Assembly (NCBI GenBank): GCA_002427815.1
Contig: DIZF01000010.1
Coordinates: 18,048 to 82,047, forward strand
DNA: 64,000 bases
From: Ramlibacter tataouinensis
GTDB lineage: Bacteria > Pseudomonadota > Gammaproteobacteria > Burkholderiales > Burkholderiaceae_C
Direction: 5' to 3'
Shown here piece by piece: positions 54,236-62,407 of this stretch (the stretch's first letter is position 1; each line of letters opens with the position of its first letter). The translations under genes were made by a program, and so were the position numbers. Below the pieces are notes generated by a model. It saw only the letters and a list, made by a program, of their open reading frames with translations, did no database searches and was not told the DNA's origin.

Positions 54236-54792
54236 ACCTACACCTTTTCCGCGCGCTGTGTCCGAACAGCCTGTACGATTGGGCAGCGCTGCCGATTTCA
54301 GTTTTCGGCTATCAGTACCAGCTCATTGTTCCTGCCAGCATCGCCGACACCATCTTGACTGCCTTGAACGAGTCAAGCTGCTTCAGATGCATCAAGCCAG
54401 GTGAGCAGCTGTACGCGATGCATGACCTGGGGGAGATCGACTTCCATGCAGGAGGGGAGCCCGCCTTCATGGTGCGCGAGGACGTCAAGAGCACTTACGT
54501 TGAAGCTTCACCGTCCAGCGGAACCGTGCGCAGTCTGGTTGTCAATCAGTCCGCCGCGACCGAGATTCTGCGTTTGGCGCGGTGCACGACCTACTTCGAC
54601 GATGAGCTCAGTGAGGCACTGCACTGCTATGCGCCTTACTTCCTCAATTCAGGAGGCTTTGAGCTGGTGAGCGTGCTACAGGAAGATGTTGCCGAGGCGC
54701 TGGCGCGCGAACTCCAGGTCTCGAAACGAAGGCTGCTTCGTGATGAATCCAGGCTGACATTCAAGGCGTTCTTGGTCACCAATTGCCTGTAA
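54232..54792 (+). CDS. Uncharacterised protein coupled to an RHH-like regulator
   Basis: A 186-residue protein beginning at the ATGA overlap. It contains LPISVFGYQYQLIVPASIADTILTALNESSCFRCIKPGEQLYAMHDL and ends with VAEALARELQVSKRRLLRDESRL, a possible helix-turn-helix at the C-terminus. No family recognised. The overlap, size and codon use support a real gene. Confidence 0.6.
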   Translation: MNLHLFRALCPNSLYDWAALPISVFGYQYQLIVPASIADTILTALNESSCFRCIKPGEQLYAMHDLGEIDFHAGGEPAFMVREDVKSTYVEASPSSGTVRSLVVNQSAATEILRLARCTTYFDDELSEALHCYAPYFLNSGGFELVSVLQEDVAEALARELQVSKRRLLRDESRLTFKAFLVTNCL

Positions 54793-55385
54793 GCAGTAGT
54801 CGCGCAACCAGCATGTTCACCTACTGACCTACCTCTAGCAGTTGGCGTCGCCGTGTGTCATACCACCTCAACTCGAAGGTCGAGAAAACGCATCGGTGGC
54901 TTGGGACCATTACTGCAAGGCCCAAGGCGGAGTGTTCTGCGGGCGCGATGCCCAAATCAAGATCGCGATGCTCACCCCCGAAAAGCTTGGGCGCTACGGC
55001 GACGAACCTACGCCAAGACCATACGGCGTGGAAACAATCGCTCTGGAAGCTTACGCGAATCCGTTGAATCCCGGCACCTGAGCCCAACGCGAGGTGCATT
55101 GGGTTGTAGACTCATCGCGCCACGATTGGGAGATCGTCGGCCCCAAGGCAGCCCGTGTCATTGAAGGGAAATTTTCTGCGGAAAGGGCGCAGCCCGCGCA
55201 GCCTTGGACTCGTGTCAATAACTGTACGCCACAAGAGCCTCACGCAAGTGGAAGTGACCACGCCACGGCGCCTCAGTTGGGTGGCGTGCGCCCCCAGACG
55301 GCGAATAAACAACTCCCCGTCGAAGTCCCTGAACCATTGTCGAGGTACGATTCGGCGCGCGGGATCGCCATAAAGGAAGACAGGA
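54793..55385. other. Gap with no convincing gene; possible decayed coding sequence
   Basis: About 590 bp between the RHH-coupled gene and the methyltransferase. A frame at 54842-55081 (TTG start, 79 codons, CDHYC-like AWDHYCKAQGGVFCGRDAQIK) has codon use typical of coding DNA but no recognised family or good ribosome site. Nothing else seen. Confidence 0.3.
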
Positions 55386-56435
55386 ATGACCACGAATGTT
55401 CTCGACGGGCTACTGGCGCGCGTACGTGACGTAGACCTACGTGAGGCGCTTGCTGCTGAAGTGGCACTACTCCGCGAGACCAAAGACTTTGGGCTCGTGT
55501 TTGAACGGCACTTTCCCGAGAACGTTAGATTGCTCTCCCATCCGGTTAGACGCGGCGTTCGAGTGCAGCTGCGGGACACGACAAAGAGCGAGCAGACATG
55601 GCTTGTAGGTAAGGTGAAAGGTGGCGAAGCGCTGCTGATTGACGCCGACGGTGCCGAGCACAGGCGGACCGTTGTGGATCTAGTGGTAGTTCGCGAGTTT
55701 GGGGAGCCCGTATTCCCGGGAATAAAGAAGCTTGGCTCGGTCAAGAACGGAGGCGACCAGCGACCACACTTGGTTGTGAAGGGCGAGAACCACCACGTGT
55801 TGCAAACGCTGCTCTATGTCCTCGAAGGACAGGTTGACTGTATTTACATAGACCCGCCATACAACAGCGGCGCCCGTGATTGGAAGTACAACAACGACTA
55901 CGTTGACGATACAGACGCATATCGTCACAGCAAATGGCTTGCGTTCATCGAGCGTCGTCTGTTGCTCGCCAAACGGCTGCTCAATCCAGACGACTCAGTG
56001 CTGATCGTGACGATCGATGAAAAGGAATACCTTCGGTTGGGTCTGCTGCTCGAACAGATGTTTGTTGGCTGCAACATTCAGATGGTGAGCACGCTGATCA
56101 ACCCAGCGAGCGTGGCCCGAGCTGGCTCCTTTGGTCGGAGTGACGAGTACATCTTCTTCGTCTCCCTCGGTGCGGCCACTCCGCAGCGCGTCCGTCTTGG
56201 TCGAGAGTGGGTTTCCGCGAAAGGACGCACTCACACGGGCAATCTAAGGTGGGATCTTCTGCGTCGTTCCGGAGAGGGGTCAGCCCGGAAGGACTCACCG
56301 GGGTGTTTCTATCCCATTTACATCAATACCAAGGGGCCAACGATTGAGAAAATTGGAGACGCCGTGCCCAAGGGTGAAACAGTCCCTAAGGCTCCACGCG
56401 GTTGCATAACAGTCCTTCCGATTCGGCATTCGTAG
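55386..56435 (+). pseudogene. Truncated type III-like site-specific DNA adenine methyltransferase
   Basis: A 349-residue frame with the catalytic CIYIDPPYNSGARDWKYNNDYVDDTDAY (DPPY, motif IV) at residues 155-182 and SKWLAFIERRLLLAKRLLNPDDSVLIVTIDE, characteristic of beta-class Mod proteins. It stops after CITVLPIRHS, well short of the usual 600 or more residues. In this class the SAM-binding motif I lies C-terminal to the target domain, so the remnant lacks it and cannot methylate. The cut coincides with the start of unrelated repeat-bearing sequence at 56,436, so the gene was probably interrupted by the second element. Confidence 0.8.
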
Positions 56436-56470
56436 GTCAACTAAACCAACCTGAATTGTCGGAATACTAT

Positions 56471-56572
56471 GGTGAGGGAACTTAACCAGGGGGCCCGCAC
56501 CCCTGGTGAGGGAACGTCACCAGTTTCGGGCTGCCCCTGGTGAGGGAGCGTCACAAAGAGCCACTGGACAGC
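56471..56572 (+). repeat. Three direct repeats at an exact 34-bp period
   Basis: GGTGAGGGAACKTMACC-like 17-bp cores start at 56471, 56505 and 56539, spaced exactly 34 bp, with conserved CCCCT before copies 2 and 3. The array is directly after the broken methyltransferase. Regularly spaced repeats at an element end are typical of multiple transposase-binding sites (IS21, Tn7-like), which is the favoured reading; operator sites for the gene at 56600 are the alternative. Confidence 0.7.
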
Positions 56573-56599
56573 CGCGTTCGCTGCGGGTAAACGGACGGA

Positions 56600-57055
56600 A
56601 TGACCGCTTCCCGTGTTCCGCACCAACTCACCGACAAGTACGAAGAGCTTCTTCGCGAGCGCACCGAGCGGCTTGCTCGCATCGAGGAGCTCGACCGAGA
56701 GCTTGTCTTCCTGGATTACTCCATGCGTCTGCTTGACCCCGAGTGGGCCCCTCCTGCCCTGCCGGCGAAGAAGCTGAAGCCGTCCCGGCTACCCCGCGGG
56801 GTGCTATCACGCGACTGCCTGCATTTCCTCAAGTCTGACGGTGAGCTGTGGACCAACGAGCTCGTTGCGCGTCTTGCGCAGCGCCACCGGCTCACACTCA
56901 CCAAACGGGAGGACGAGCAGGACTTCGCTTCGGCCGTGGCCATGGCTCTGCGCCGGTACGAGCGGCAGGGAGTTCTGGAGGTGGTAGGGAAGGATGCGAA
57001 GACGCAGGCCCTGCGCTGGCGGCTGTGCATGGACGATGGGCCGAGGATTCAATGA
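56600..57055 (+). CDS. Uncharacterised protein with a predicted coiled coil and winged helix
   Basis: A 151-residue protein: N-terminal coiled coil (DKYEELLRERTERLARIEELDRELVFLDYSMRLLDPEW) and a C-terminal half (RDCLHFLKSDGELWTNELVARLAQRH ... ALRRYERQGVLEVVGK) of winged-helix type. GGGTAAACGGACGGA lies before the ATG at 56600. The same arrangement appears in island proteins I recall from Burkholderia and Xanthomonas. Probably a DNA-binding accessory protein of the element. Confidence 0.6.
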   Translation: MTASRVPHQLTDKYEELLRERTERLARIEELDRELVFLDYSMRLLDPEWAPPALPAKKLKPSRLPRGVLSRDCLHFLKSDGELWTNELVARLAQRHRLTLTKREDEQDFASAVAMALRRYERQGVLEVVGKDAKTQALRWRLCMDDGPRIQ

Positions 57056-57122
57056 GCCACCGCCCATCGGGCTTCTGCTCCGCTGCGCAGACGTACGCGG
57101 GGCTCGCGACTACGATGGCGCA

Positions 57123-57353
57123 ATGAAGCGCAAGAAGCACACAGTTCCGCGCAAGCCTGCCAAGGCGCGGGAGGCGGCCGCACGCGGCTTGGCCGAGCTG
57201 GGCGGCAAGGTCCCGGACATGGCGCTGGCACCGCGGGGGCGAGCTCCGGGGGACATCGTGGAGGCGCTGGGGATGCCCGTTGGCGGGGATATCGAATTCG
57301 AGCCGCCAAAAGTTGGCCGTCTCACCAAGCTCCCGGACGACCTTACTTCATGA
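57123..57353 (+). CDS. Small basic protein of unknown function
   Basis: A 76-residue protein starting MKRKKHTVPRKPAKAREAAARGLAELGGK and ending VGRLTKLPDDLTS. The ATG at 57123 lies 67 bp after the previous stop. The basic start and LGG(K)VP core resemble short AbrB/VapB-type proteins or unknown accessory proteins; no certain family. Confidence 0.45.
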   Translation: MKRKKHTVPRKPAKAREAAARGLAELGGKVPDMALAPRGRAPGDIVEALGMPVGGDIEFEPPKVGRLTKLPDDLTS

Positions 57354-57467
57354 GCATGTCCGCCACCAAGGCGGCGACGAACGCGCAGCCCCGCTGGCTG
57401 ACTTCAAAAATTGCCCTGTTACCCGGCGGCCGCGACTGCGTGACTAAAAGCAGGCCCTACACGGCGG

Positions 57468-57992
57468 ATGGGTCAAGTCAGTCCTCCGCAGAAAACCGAG
57501 TTTCCCTTCAACGTCGCCACCACGCAGGCATCACGGGCGCTCATACGCGTGCACCAGTATCTCCGCGGCGAGCTGCTCAAACGCGGTGGCGCCGATGACG
57601 TTCTCGTCTCGCCTGAGGTCTGTCATCAGCAGATGGCGGCCATCGAGACGGTGCTGGGCTTCTTTGGCGCGAACTTTGACCCGAGCGCGTTAAAGGCCAG
57701 GCGCGCGTACCCGAAGATTGGCCCTCTCGATTACGGTCAAATCCGTGCCGGAGTGCTGTACGCGCTCAAAGATGCGACCGACTGGCAGACCTACAACCAA
57801 ATCGCGGAACGCATCGTGGCCCTGCACAAGCTGCAGCTGACGCCCGCGCAACGCAAGCACTTCCTCCAGAAGCTGCGCGAGGGGACGCACGCGCTCAAGC
57901 GCGCCGGTGCGGTGGTGTGTGAGCGCCCCGGTACGCGCCTTGGGGAAAACACGTTCGAGCAGCGCTGGCGCCTGTCGTCGCTGTTCGACTGA
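57468..57992 (+). CDS. Uncharacterised protein
   Basis: A 174-residue, mainly helical protein starting MGQVSPPQKTEFPFNVATTQ and including LDYGQIRAGVLYALKDATDWQTYNQIAERIVALHKLQL, a likely winged-helix segment. It resembles in style the protein at 56600 and shares its orientation. It is convergent with the transposase (18 bp). No family known to me. Confidence 0.6.
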   Translation: MGQVSPPQKTEFPFNVATTQASRALIRVHQYLRGELLKRGGADDVLVSPEVCHQQMAAIETVLGFFGANFDPSALKARRAYPKIGPLDYGQIRAGVLYALKDATDWQTYNQIAERIVALHKLQLTPAQRKHFLQKLREGTHALKRAGAVVCERPGTRLGENTFEQRWRLSSLFD

Positions 57993-58010
57993 GGCGATTA
58001 CCGAGGAGGG

Positions 58011-59372
58011 CTACACCTGCGCCGGAGGGTCCGGCTGTTTGCCTGCTCCCCGCACCAGGCTGCCGCGTCGGGTGTACTTGCGCTTCGGCTGTTCCTCCAC
58101 CTGCGGTCGAACTGAGTCAGCGGTGGGCCGCCCACGTTTCTTGGGCACGCTGTCCTTAGTCACTTCCATGGCCCTCGCACCCTCGCCGGGGGCCGCCATC
58201 CGCTTGGGTTTGGTCAAAGAATTGCCCCAGTAGTCGCAGTAGCGATTGGCGCGTCCGGAGTTCAGAACCCGCGCCAACAAGTCTTCGAGTTGTTCGAGGT
58301 TTGTGCGTCCGGCCATGGTCTGACGCCATGCGAATTCCCATCCGTATTCCTCGAGATGACCCAAGGTCATCTTGTGCCAGGCACCTGCCTCGGCACTGCG
58401 CAGGCGCGAGAAGAACCCCTCGGCCATGTTGGTGTGCATGCCGTCCTTGTCGACGAACACGGAGCCGTGGTCAATCACGTAGTGCTGCTTGAACGCACCG
58501 CTGTAGAAGTTATAGCCGCTGTGCCCGTCCGTGGTCAAAATGGCGTCACGGTCACAGAATTCTTTGCCGAGTGTCAGCAGGTCCACTTGGTTCTCCGTCT
58601 TCACGACCGCCACCCTGTAGCGCCTCTGGCCTTGCCGCCCTGTCTGAACGAACACCACGAGCGCATGCATCTTCGGGCTGACAGTGTTCTTGGTCTTGCC
58701 GGCTTCGTCCAGGCCGGCGTTCTTTCGGTCGCGCTTGGCGGCCAGTGACGCACCTGTGCCGACGTTGCCAGGCCGCACGTACTTCATGAAGTAGGCCGCA
58801 TCGGCTTGGATGTACCCATACAGCTTCGGTTCGGCGGCCATGGAGTCCGCAATCGCTTCCCGGACCTTCATCAGCATCACGTAGCCCGTGTGATAGGCCA
58901 GGTTGTATTTCCCGCCCAGTTGCCGCGCGGAGATGCTGTCTTTGCCTTCGACGAACTCGAACAAAATCGCGAGCAGCACTTTGTACGTGTTCTTCGCGCC
59001 GTGAAATCGTGTCCCCTGCAGCACAGTGAACTGGTGCCCACAGAGCTTGCCACGGCACTTCCAGCGACGAGGCTTGCTGCACCAGTAATGTGTGTCGATG
59101 GTTCCGCATTTCGGGCAAACCTGCTTGTTCTCACCGTATTGGCCCCAGCGGATGCTCTCCAGGAAGGCGCGCGCCTCGTCGTCGCTCAATCCCAGCAGCT
59201 CCTGAAGGCTGATTTTCCTGTAGGCGGCCTTCAGCAGGTAGCTGGTCTTCTGGTCGCGCGGCCAGCGGACATCGGGCCCGCTCTGACGCCGACGGGGAGC
59301 GGGCGCCTTCGACTCGCCGGGCTGCTGCCCTTGGCGGGATTCCTCTGGAGAAGTGACTGTTTCAGTGTTCAA
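58011..59372 (-). CDS. IS1595-family (ISXO2-like) transposase
   Basis: A 453-residue protein: zinc ribbon CPKCGTIDTHYWC ... WKCRGKLCGHQFTVLQGT near residue 85-115, then the DDE-type core with YIQADAAYFMKYV, ILTTDGHSGYNFYS and HTNMAEGFFSRLRSAEAGAWHKM (Asp, Asp, Asn/Glu). A 30-residue basic/Pro-rich tail (KKRGRPTADSVRPQ) ends it. No flanking terminal inverted repeats were found, and it is bracketed by accessory genes, so it may be an element-specific enzyme or a repurposed transposase rather than a simple IS. Divergent from the DUF6471 gene. Confidence 0.85.
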   Translation of the reverse strand: MNTETVTSPEESRQGQQPGESKAPAPRRRQSGPDVRWPRDQKTSYLLKAAYRKISLQELLGLSDDEARAFLESIRWGQYGENKQVCPKCGTIDTHYWCSKPRRWKCRGKLCGHQFTVLQGTRFHGAKNTYKVLLAILFEFVEGKDSISARQLGGKYNLAYHTGYVMLMKVREAIADSMAAEPKLYGYIQADAAYFMKYVRPGNVGTGASLAAKRDRKNAGLDEAGKTKNTVSPKMHALVVFVQTGRQGQRRYRVAVVKTENQVDLLTLGKEFCDRDAILTTDGHSGYNFYSGAFKQHYVIDHGSVFVDKDGMHTNMAEGFFSRLRSAEAGAWHKMTLGHLEEYGWEFAWRQTMAGRTNLEQLEDLLARVLNSGRANRYCDYWGNSLTKPKRMAAPGEGARAMEVTKDSVPKKRGRPTADSVRPQVEEQPKRKYTRRGSLVRGAGKQPDPPAQV

Positions 59373-59411
59373 TTTGGCCTCAGGTTCTTTTAGCTCTAGC
59401 GTCTACATAAA

Positions 59412-59481
59412 TCCTCGTAAACGAGTTGTTTAGGGCCGCTAAAATGAACCGCCGGTAGGATGCCGTCAACTCATAAACGAT
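59412..59481. promoter_or_regulatory. Inverted pair of CAACTCRTWWACGA sites between divergent genes
   Basis: A site on the minus strand at 59427-59414 (CAACTCGTTTACGA) and one on the plus strand at 59467-59480 (CAACTCATAAACGA) match at 11 of 14 positions. They face each other across the promoters of the transposase and the DUF6471 gene, so the DUF6471 product may bind both. Confidence 0.5.
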
Positions 59482-59499
59482 TTGCCGTCTCTTGTGCCA

Positions 59500-59763
59500 A
59501 TGCGTCCTGCCTACGAGGAGATTTACCTTCGGCACGCCAAAGAGCTGGTGCTCAATCTCCGCCGTGACAAGGACCTGTCGTACAAGCAGTTGTGCCTCCG
59601 GCTGGAGGCGTACGACGTGCGCATTTCCGAGCAGTCCCTCAGCAACAAGCTCAACCGGGGCCTTTACAGCTTCGGCTTTGCTCTGTTGATGCTCAATGTG
59701 ATGGGAGAAACGAGCATCAAGGTGCCCAAGCTCCTGGGAACACGACCACAGCGGCGCTCCTAA
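59500..59763 (+). CDS. DUF6471-family protein
   Basis: An 87-residue protein from ATG 59500 (MRPAYEEIYL). DLSYKQLCLRLEAYDVRISEQSLSNKLNRGLYSFGFALLMLNVMG is the DUF6471 pattern (LSY..L...L...G....E..L.NKI.RG.FS..F....), which resembles a helix-turn-helix. It is divergent from the transposase, with paired sites in between. Role presumed regulatory. Two further in-frame starts lie upstream (TTG at 59482). Confidence 0.75.
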   Translation: MRPAYEEIYLRHAKELVLNLRRDKDLSYKQLCLRLEAYDVRISEQSLSNKLNRGLYSFGFALLMLNVMGETSIKVPKLLGTRPQRRS

Positions 59764-59873
59764 GCTGCGCAGGGGCTGCGCGACTCTGAGTACGCCTTCC
59801 TCCGCGCAATCCTGCGCCACAGTGTTCATGCCTGAGCCTCTACTCTCACTGACGTTTTTTTCTAGGCGCACCG

Positions 59874-60122
59874 CTACTCGGTGCCGCGCGAATCGCCCTT
59901 ACCCCCTGTGCGCGCCAAGAAAGGTTCGATGGGCCCGAACCAGGCGGGACACGCGAGGTGGGCCAACTCAATTGAGGCCAATGTGGGGTAGTGCCGCTCG
60001 AGCGCCCTGGCGCGCTCGCGAATAGAGCGAGGGACACGCGGCGTGGCCTTCGGGTCCTGCAGCTCCTGGAGGAAGCGCCGGGTGAAAACCAGGGCGCGGG
60101 TGCGTTCAGAGGGGATGGTCAT
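59874..60122 (-). CDS. BPSL0761-family protein
   Basis: An 82-residue protein beginning MTIPSERTRALVFTRRFLQELQDP with VPRSIRERARALERHYPTLASIELAHLACPAWFGP, the pattern of BPSL0761 proteins (ERTRAL..T..FL..L..P...P..IR..A..LLRHYP...). These are common in Burkholderiales and Xanthomonadales islands; function unknown. ATG at 60122 overlaps the HAD stop (ATGA), so the two are translated together. Confidence 0.8.
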   Translation of the reverse strand: MTIPSERTRALVFTRRFLQELQDPKATPRVPRSIRERARALERHYPTLASIELAHLACPAWFGPIEPFLARTGGKGDSRGTE

Positions 60123-60709
60123 ACTGGGGCTCCGGGCTGTTGCGGATTCGGGAACGCAGGGGGCAGCTGCATGGCTGCCAATAACGCGAGTAGCCGGCGC
60201 AGTTCGGCCTGCAGCTGCGGCGGGCTGATGCCCTCGTATGAGTCTGTCAGCAGCAGGTGTGGCAGGGCCCAGTCCGGCCAGCCGATTGGGTCGTCATCCA
60301 GGGCGAGCCAGCTGGCAGGCTGCCTTCGCTGCACGTCCAGTGAGACTTGCTCGCCTCGGGACAGGTAGTCGAACGAGTCCCCGGGAGCTAGTGAGTCGTA
60401 GGTGCTGCCAATCACTCGGCTGCGCAGGCCTGCAGGCAGTTCCTTTGCAGTTTTTCTGAGGCCGTAGTGCCGGACCCAGGACGTGCTCAGCACGATGGCG
60501 ATGCTGGGGTGCGGCGCCAGGAGTTGCTCCAGCAGCGGGGTGTGCTGGAACAGCCAGTACCGCTCTGGAGCGCGCATGAACGGCCTTGACGTTTTCGGGT
60601 CCCAGTAAACGGCCTCGTTGTGGAGGCATCCATCAAAATCCAGGTACAGCACGGCTTGGCCGGTGCCATTCAGCGCGTCCATGGACGGTCTCCGGTCGGG
60701 TACAGGCAT
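60119..60709 (-). CDS. HAD-fold protein related to Swiss Army Knife RNA repair HADs
   Basis: A 196-residue HAD-superfamily protein. VLYLDFDGCLHNEAVYW gives the DxD nucleophile pair at Asp 24 and Asp 26, IVLSTSWVRHYG the motif II Ser/Thr, and WLALDDDPIGWPD motif IV acids. HAD_SAK_2 proteins of this type are frequently near BPSL0761 genes; their targets may be RNA ends. Start ATG 60709 with GGAGA upstream. It lies in a two-gene operon with BPSL0761 by a 4-bp overlap. Confidence 0.75.
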   Translation of the reverse strand: MPVPDRRPSMDALNGTGQAVLYLDFDGCLHNEAVYWDPKTSRPFMRAPERYWLFQHTPLLEQLLAPHPSIAIVLSTSWVRHYGLRKTAKELPAGLRSRVIGSTYDSLAPGDSFDYLSRGEQVSLDVQRRQPASWLALDDDPIGWPDWALPHLLLTDSYEGISPPQLQAELRRLLALLAAMQLPPAFPNPQQPGAPV

Positions 60710-60850
60710 AGGGTCTCCCTTGCGCCTGGTGCTGCCAAGCTGCAATCAAACGGTTTTAGGTACAGCTGTCCCGCCGGCCTCGAATGGCCCGGGTCAACTG
60801 GATGGAGGTGGCCTTACGGCCGCGGGGTACTGGTGGAGAGGGTCAGACTG

Positions 60851-61435
60851 TCACCTCCGGTCGAATCGTCTGAACGACCCGACAACCACGCCCAGCACCT
60901 CAAGGGAGCCGGTCGGGGAAATGACGTCATAGGCAGGATTGGCGGGCTCTAGGCGCCACCGTTTGCTCCTGTCGGTACGCAGGTACTTCACCGTGACCTG
61001 GTTGTCCACCACGGCCACCACGATATCGCCTGACTTGGTGGGCGAGTTCGCCTCGACCACCACCATGTCGCCATCCAGGAGGCCTGCGTCGCGCATGGAG
61101 TCGCCCTTGATGCGGCAAAAGCTTGTGCGCTCGGGGTGGTCGACCAGGTAGTCATCGATGTTCACCAGCTCGAAGCCCTCGTCCTGGTCCGCCGGCTGCG
61201 GAAGTCCGGCGCGCACGGTGCCAAGCAGGGGGAGCGCGAAGAACTTGTTGGTGGGGGCGATTCGCCCTCCTGCCACCCGCTCCAGATATCCGGCGTCGAC
61301 GAGCCGGCCCAGTGCTTTGAACACGCCGCCCGAAGAGGCCAGCCCCAGGACTTTGGCGAGCTTGGCCATGGACGGGAAGGACCGGTGCTCTTTCCAGTAG
61401 GCGCGCAGTGCGCCGAGATACTTGTCGGGCGTCAA
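60851..61435 (-). CDS. LexA-like self-cleaving repressor (S24 family)
   Basis: A 194-residue protein: winged-helix N-domain (YLGALRAYWKEHRSFPSMAKLAKVLGLASSGGVFKALGRLVDAG), cleavage site Ala76-Gly77 (TVRAGLPQ), and the S24 dyad Ser113 (GDSMRDAG) and Lys150 (NQVTVKYL). It should repress a promoter until RecA filament stimulates autocleavage. It starts with TTG at 61435; a perfect inverted GTGAA...TTCAC pair lies just upstream, likely its own operator. Its targets may include genes of the island, such as the oppositely transcribed XRE regulator. Confidence 0.85.
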   Translation of the reverse strand: MTPDKYLGALRAYWKEHRSFPSMAKLAKVLGLASSGGVFKALGRLVDAGYLERVAGGRIAPTNKFFALPLLGTVRAGLPQPADQDEGFELVNIDDYLVDHPERTSFCRIKGDSMRDAGLLDGDMVVVEANSPTKSGDIVVAVVDNQVTVKYLRTDRSKRWRLEPANPAYDVISPTGSLEVLGVVVGSFRRFDRR

Positions 61436-61450
61436 AGGATGCTCATGGAC

Positions 61451-61466
61451 GTGAATGAATGTTCAC
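61451..61466. promoter_or_regulatory. Candidate LexA-like repressor operator
   Basis: GTGAATGAATGTTCAC: GTGAA-N6-TTCAC, perfect 5-bp arms, 16 bp before the TTG start of the LexA-like gene. It differs from the E. coli LexA box, as island LexA-like proteins often do. Confidence 0.5.
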
Positions 61467-61519
61467 CTATTGTGCGGAAGCTGCCGGCCCGTGTCAAGGG
61501 GCCGCCGTCTGGGTGTCGC

Positions 61520-61548
61520 TTGACTGTCGTGCTCCTGTCGTGGTCTAA
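61520..61548 (+). promoter_or_regulatory. Promoter of the XRE gene with tandem operator-like repeats
   Basis: TTGACT (61520-61525) and GTCTAA (61543-61548) are spaced by exactly 17 bp. CTGTCGTG occurs twice between them (61524-61531 and 61535-61542, 11 bp apart), a probable regulator site on one face of the helix. Confidence 0.5.
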
Positions 61549-61598
61549 CCGGGCACGGCCCAAGACACTCCCTCCATCCCAACCGATGGAGCTTGAAG

Positions 61599-62297
61599 AT
61601 GACCACCGCCACCGAACAAACAACGAGAGCCCGAAACCTGACGCCTGCCGAGCTGGCCGCGCTGGTCCGCACCTTCCGCGAGATGCACACCTGGTCGCAG
61701 GAGCAGTTGGCCGAGATTTCGGGCCTCAGCGCCCGCACGGTTCAACGTGTCGAAGAGGGCAAGCCGTCCTTGCTGGATAGCCGCCGTGCCCTCGCCAGCG
61801 CCTTCGGCTTGGACGATATCGACGCCTTCAACAAGCCGTACGTCATTCCTACGCCTGAGCAAATGGCGGCTCAAAAGGAACGCATCGAGAAGGAGAGCGT
61901 GACGCTCAATGTTGAGCGCGTCCAGACGGCCAAGCAACTGGCCAGGCTCGCCGAAGGCTGTGATGCTTGCCTATTCGCGGAAGGGGTGGATTTGTCGACC
62001 GTGTCGACCTCGGCCGAAGAGCTGTTTGCCCATCTGTCCGACTATTGCCGGGACTACGGCGACTGCGCCGAGTTGTATACCGCCACGGACAAGCTGGCGG
62101 TCTACGAAGAGCTGGGCACATACCTCTCCGGTTTGGCCACCGCAGGCGTTTGCTTGGTCGCTGCCACTCGCGCTGTGACGTTCAAGGCGCAAGATTCAAT
62201 GCCTGGGCACCGTATGGACATCCTCTATGTCGTGGCATTTCCCAAAGAGGGGGTGCCGGAACACATCGCAGTTTCGCGAGAAGTCCGCTTCGGTTGA
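61599..62297 (+). CDS. XRE-family helix-turn-helix regulator with a long C-terminal domain
   Basis: A 232-residue protein from ATG 61599 with GGAG upstream. Residues about 15-75 are a XRE HTH (FREMHTWSQEQLAEISGLSARTVQRVEEGKPSLLDSRRALASAFGL). The C-terminal 130 residues (LARLAEGCDACLFAEGVDLST ... VTFKAQDSMPGHRMDILYVVAFPKEG) contain no domain I recognise. Island regulators of this type pair an HTH with a sensing domain. Divergent from the LexA-like gene. Confidence 0.8.
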   Translation: MTTATEQTTRARNLTPAELAALVRTFREMHTWSQEQLAEISGLSARTVQRVEEGKPSLLDSRRALASAFGLDDIDAFNKPYVIPTPEQMAAQKERIEKESVTLNVERVQTAKQLARLAEGCDACLFAEGVDLSTVSTSAEELFAHLSDYCRDYGDCAELYTATDKLAVYEELGTYLSGLATAGVCLVAATRAVTFKAQDSMPGHRMDILYVVAFPKEGVPEHIAVSREVRFG

Positions 62298-62407
62298 GAG
62301 ATTCACTGACTTCGAAGGAGCTTGATGTCTGTTCATCGGTGTTCGCTATAGCCTGATGAACCTTCTACCGGAGCCAGCGTCGGCGGACTGCGCCGCACGC
62401 TAACAGC

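Noticed and set aside
54842..55081. 79-codon TTG-start frame in the 54.8-55.4 kb gap
   Set aside because: Codon use is plausible but no start signal or family was seen; left as a note in the gap entry.
55094..55429. 111-codon frame running into the methyltransferase start
   Set aside because: Composition and overlap with the methyltransferase suggest a shadow.
57350..57598. 82-codon frame starting with ATGA overlap after the small basic protein
   Set aside because: It overlaps the better-supported gene at 57468 in another frame and has a low-complexity Arg/Ser product.
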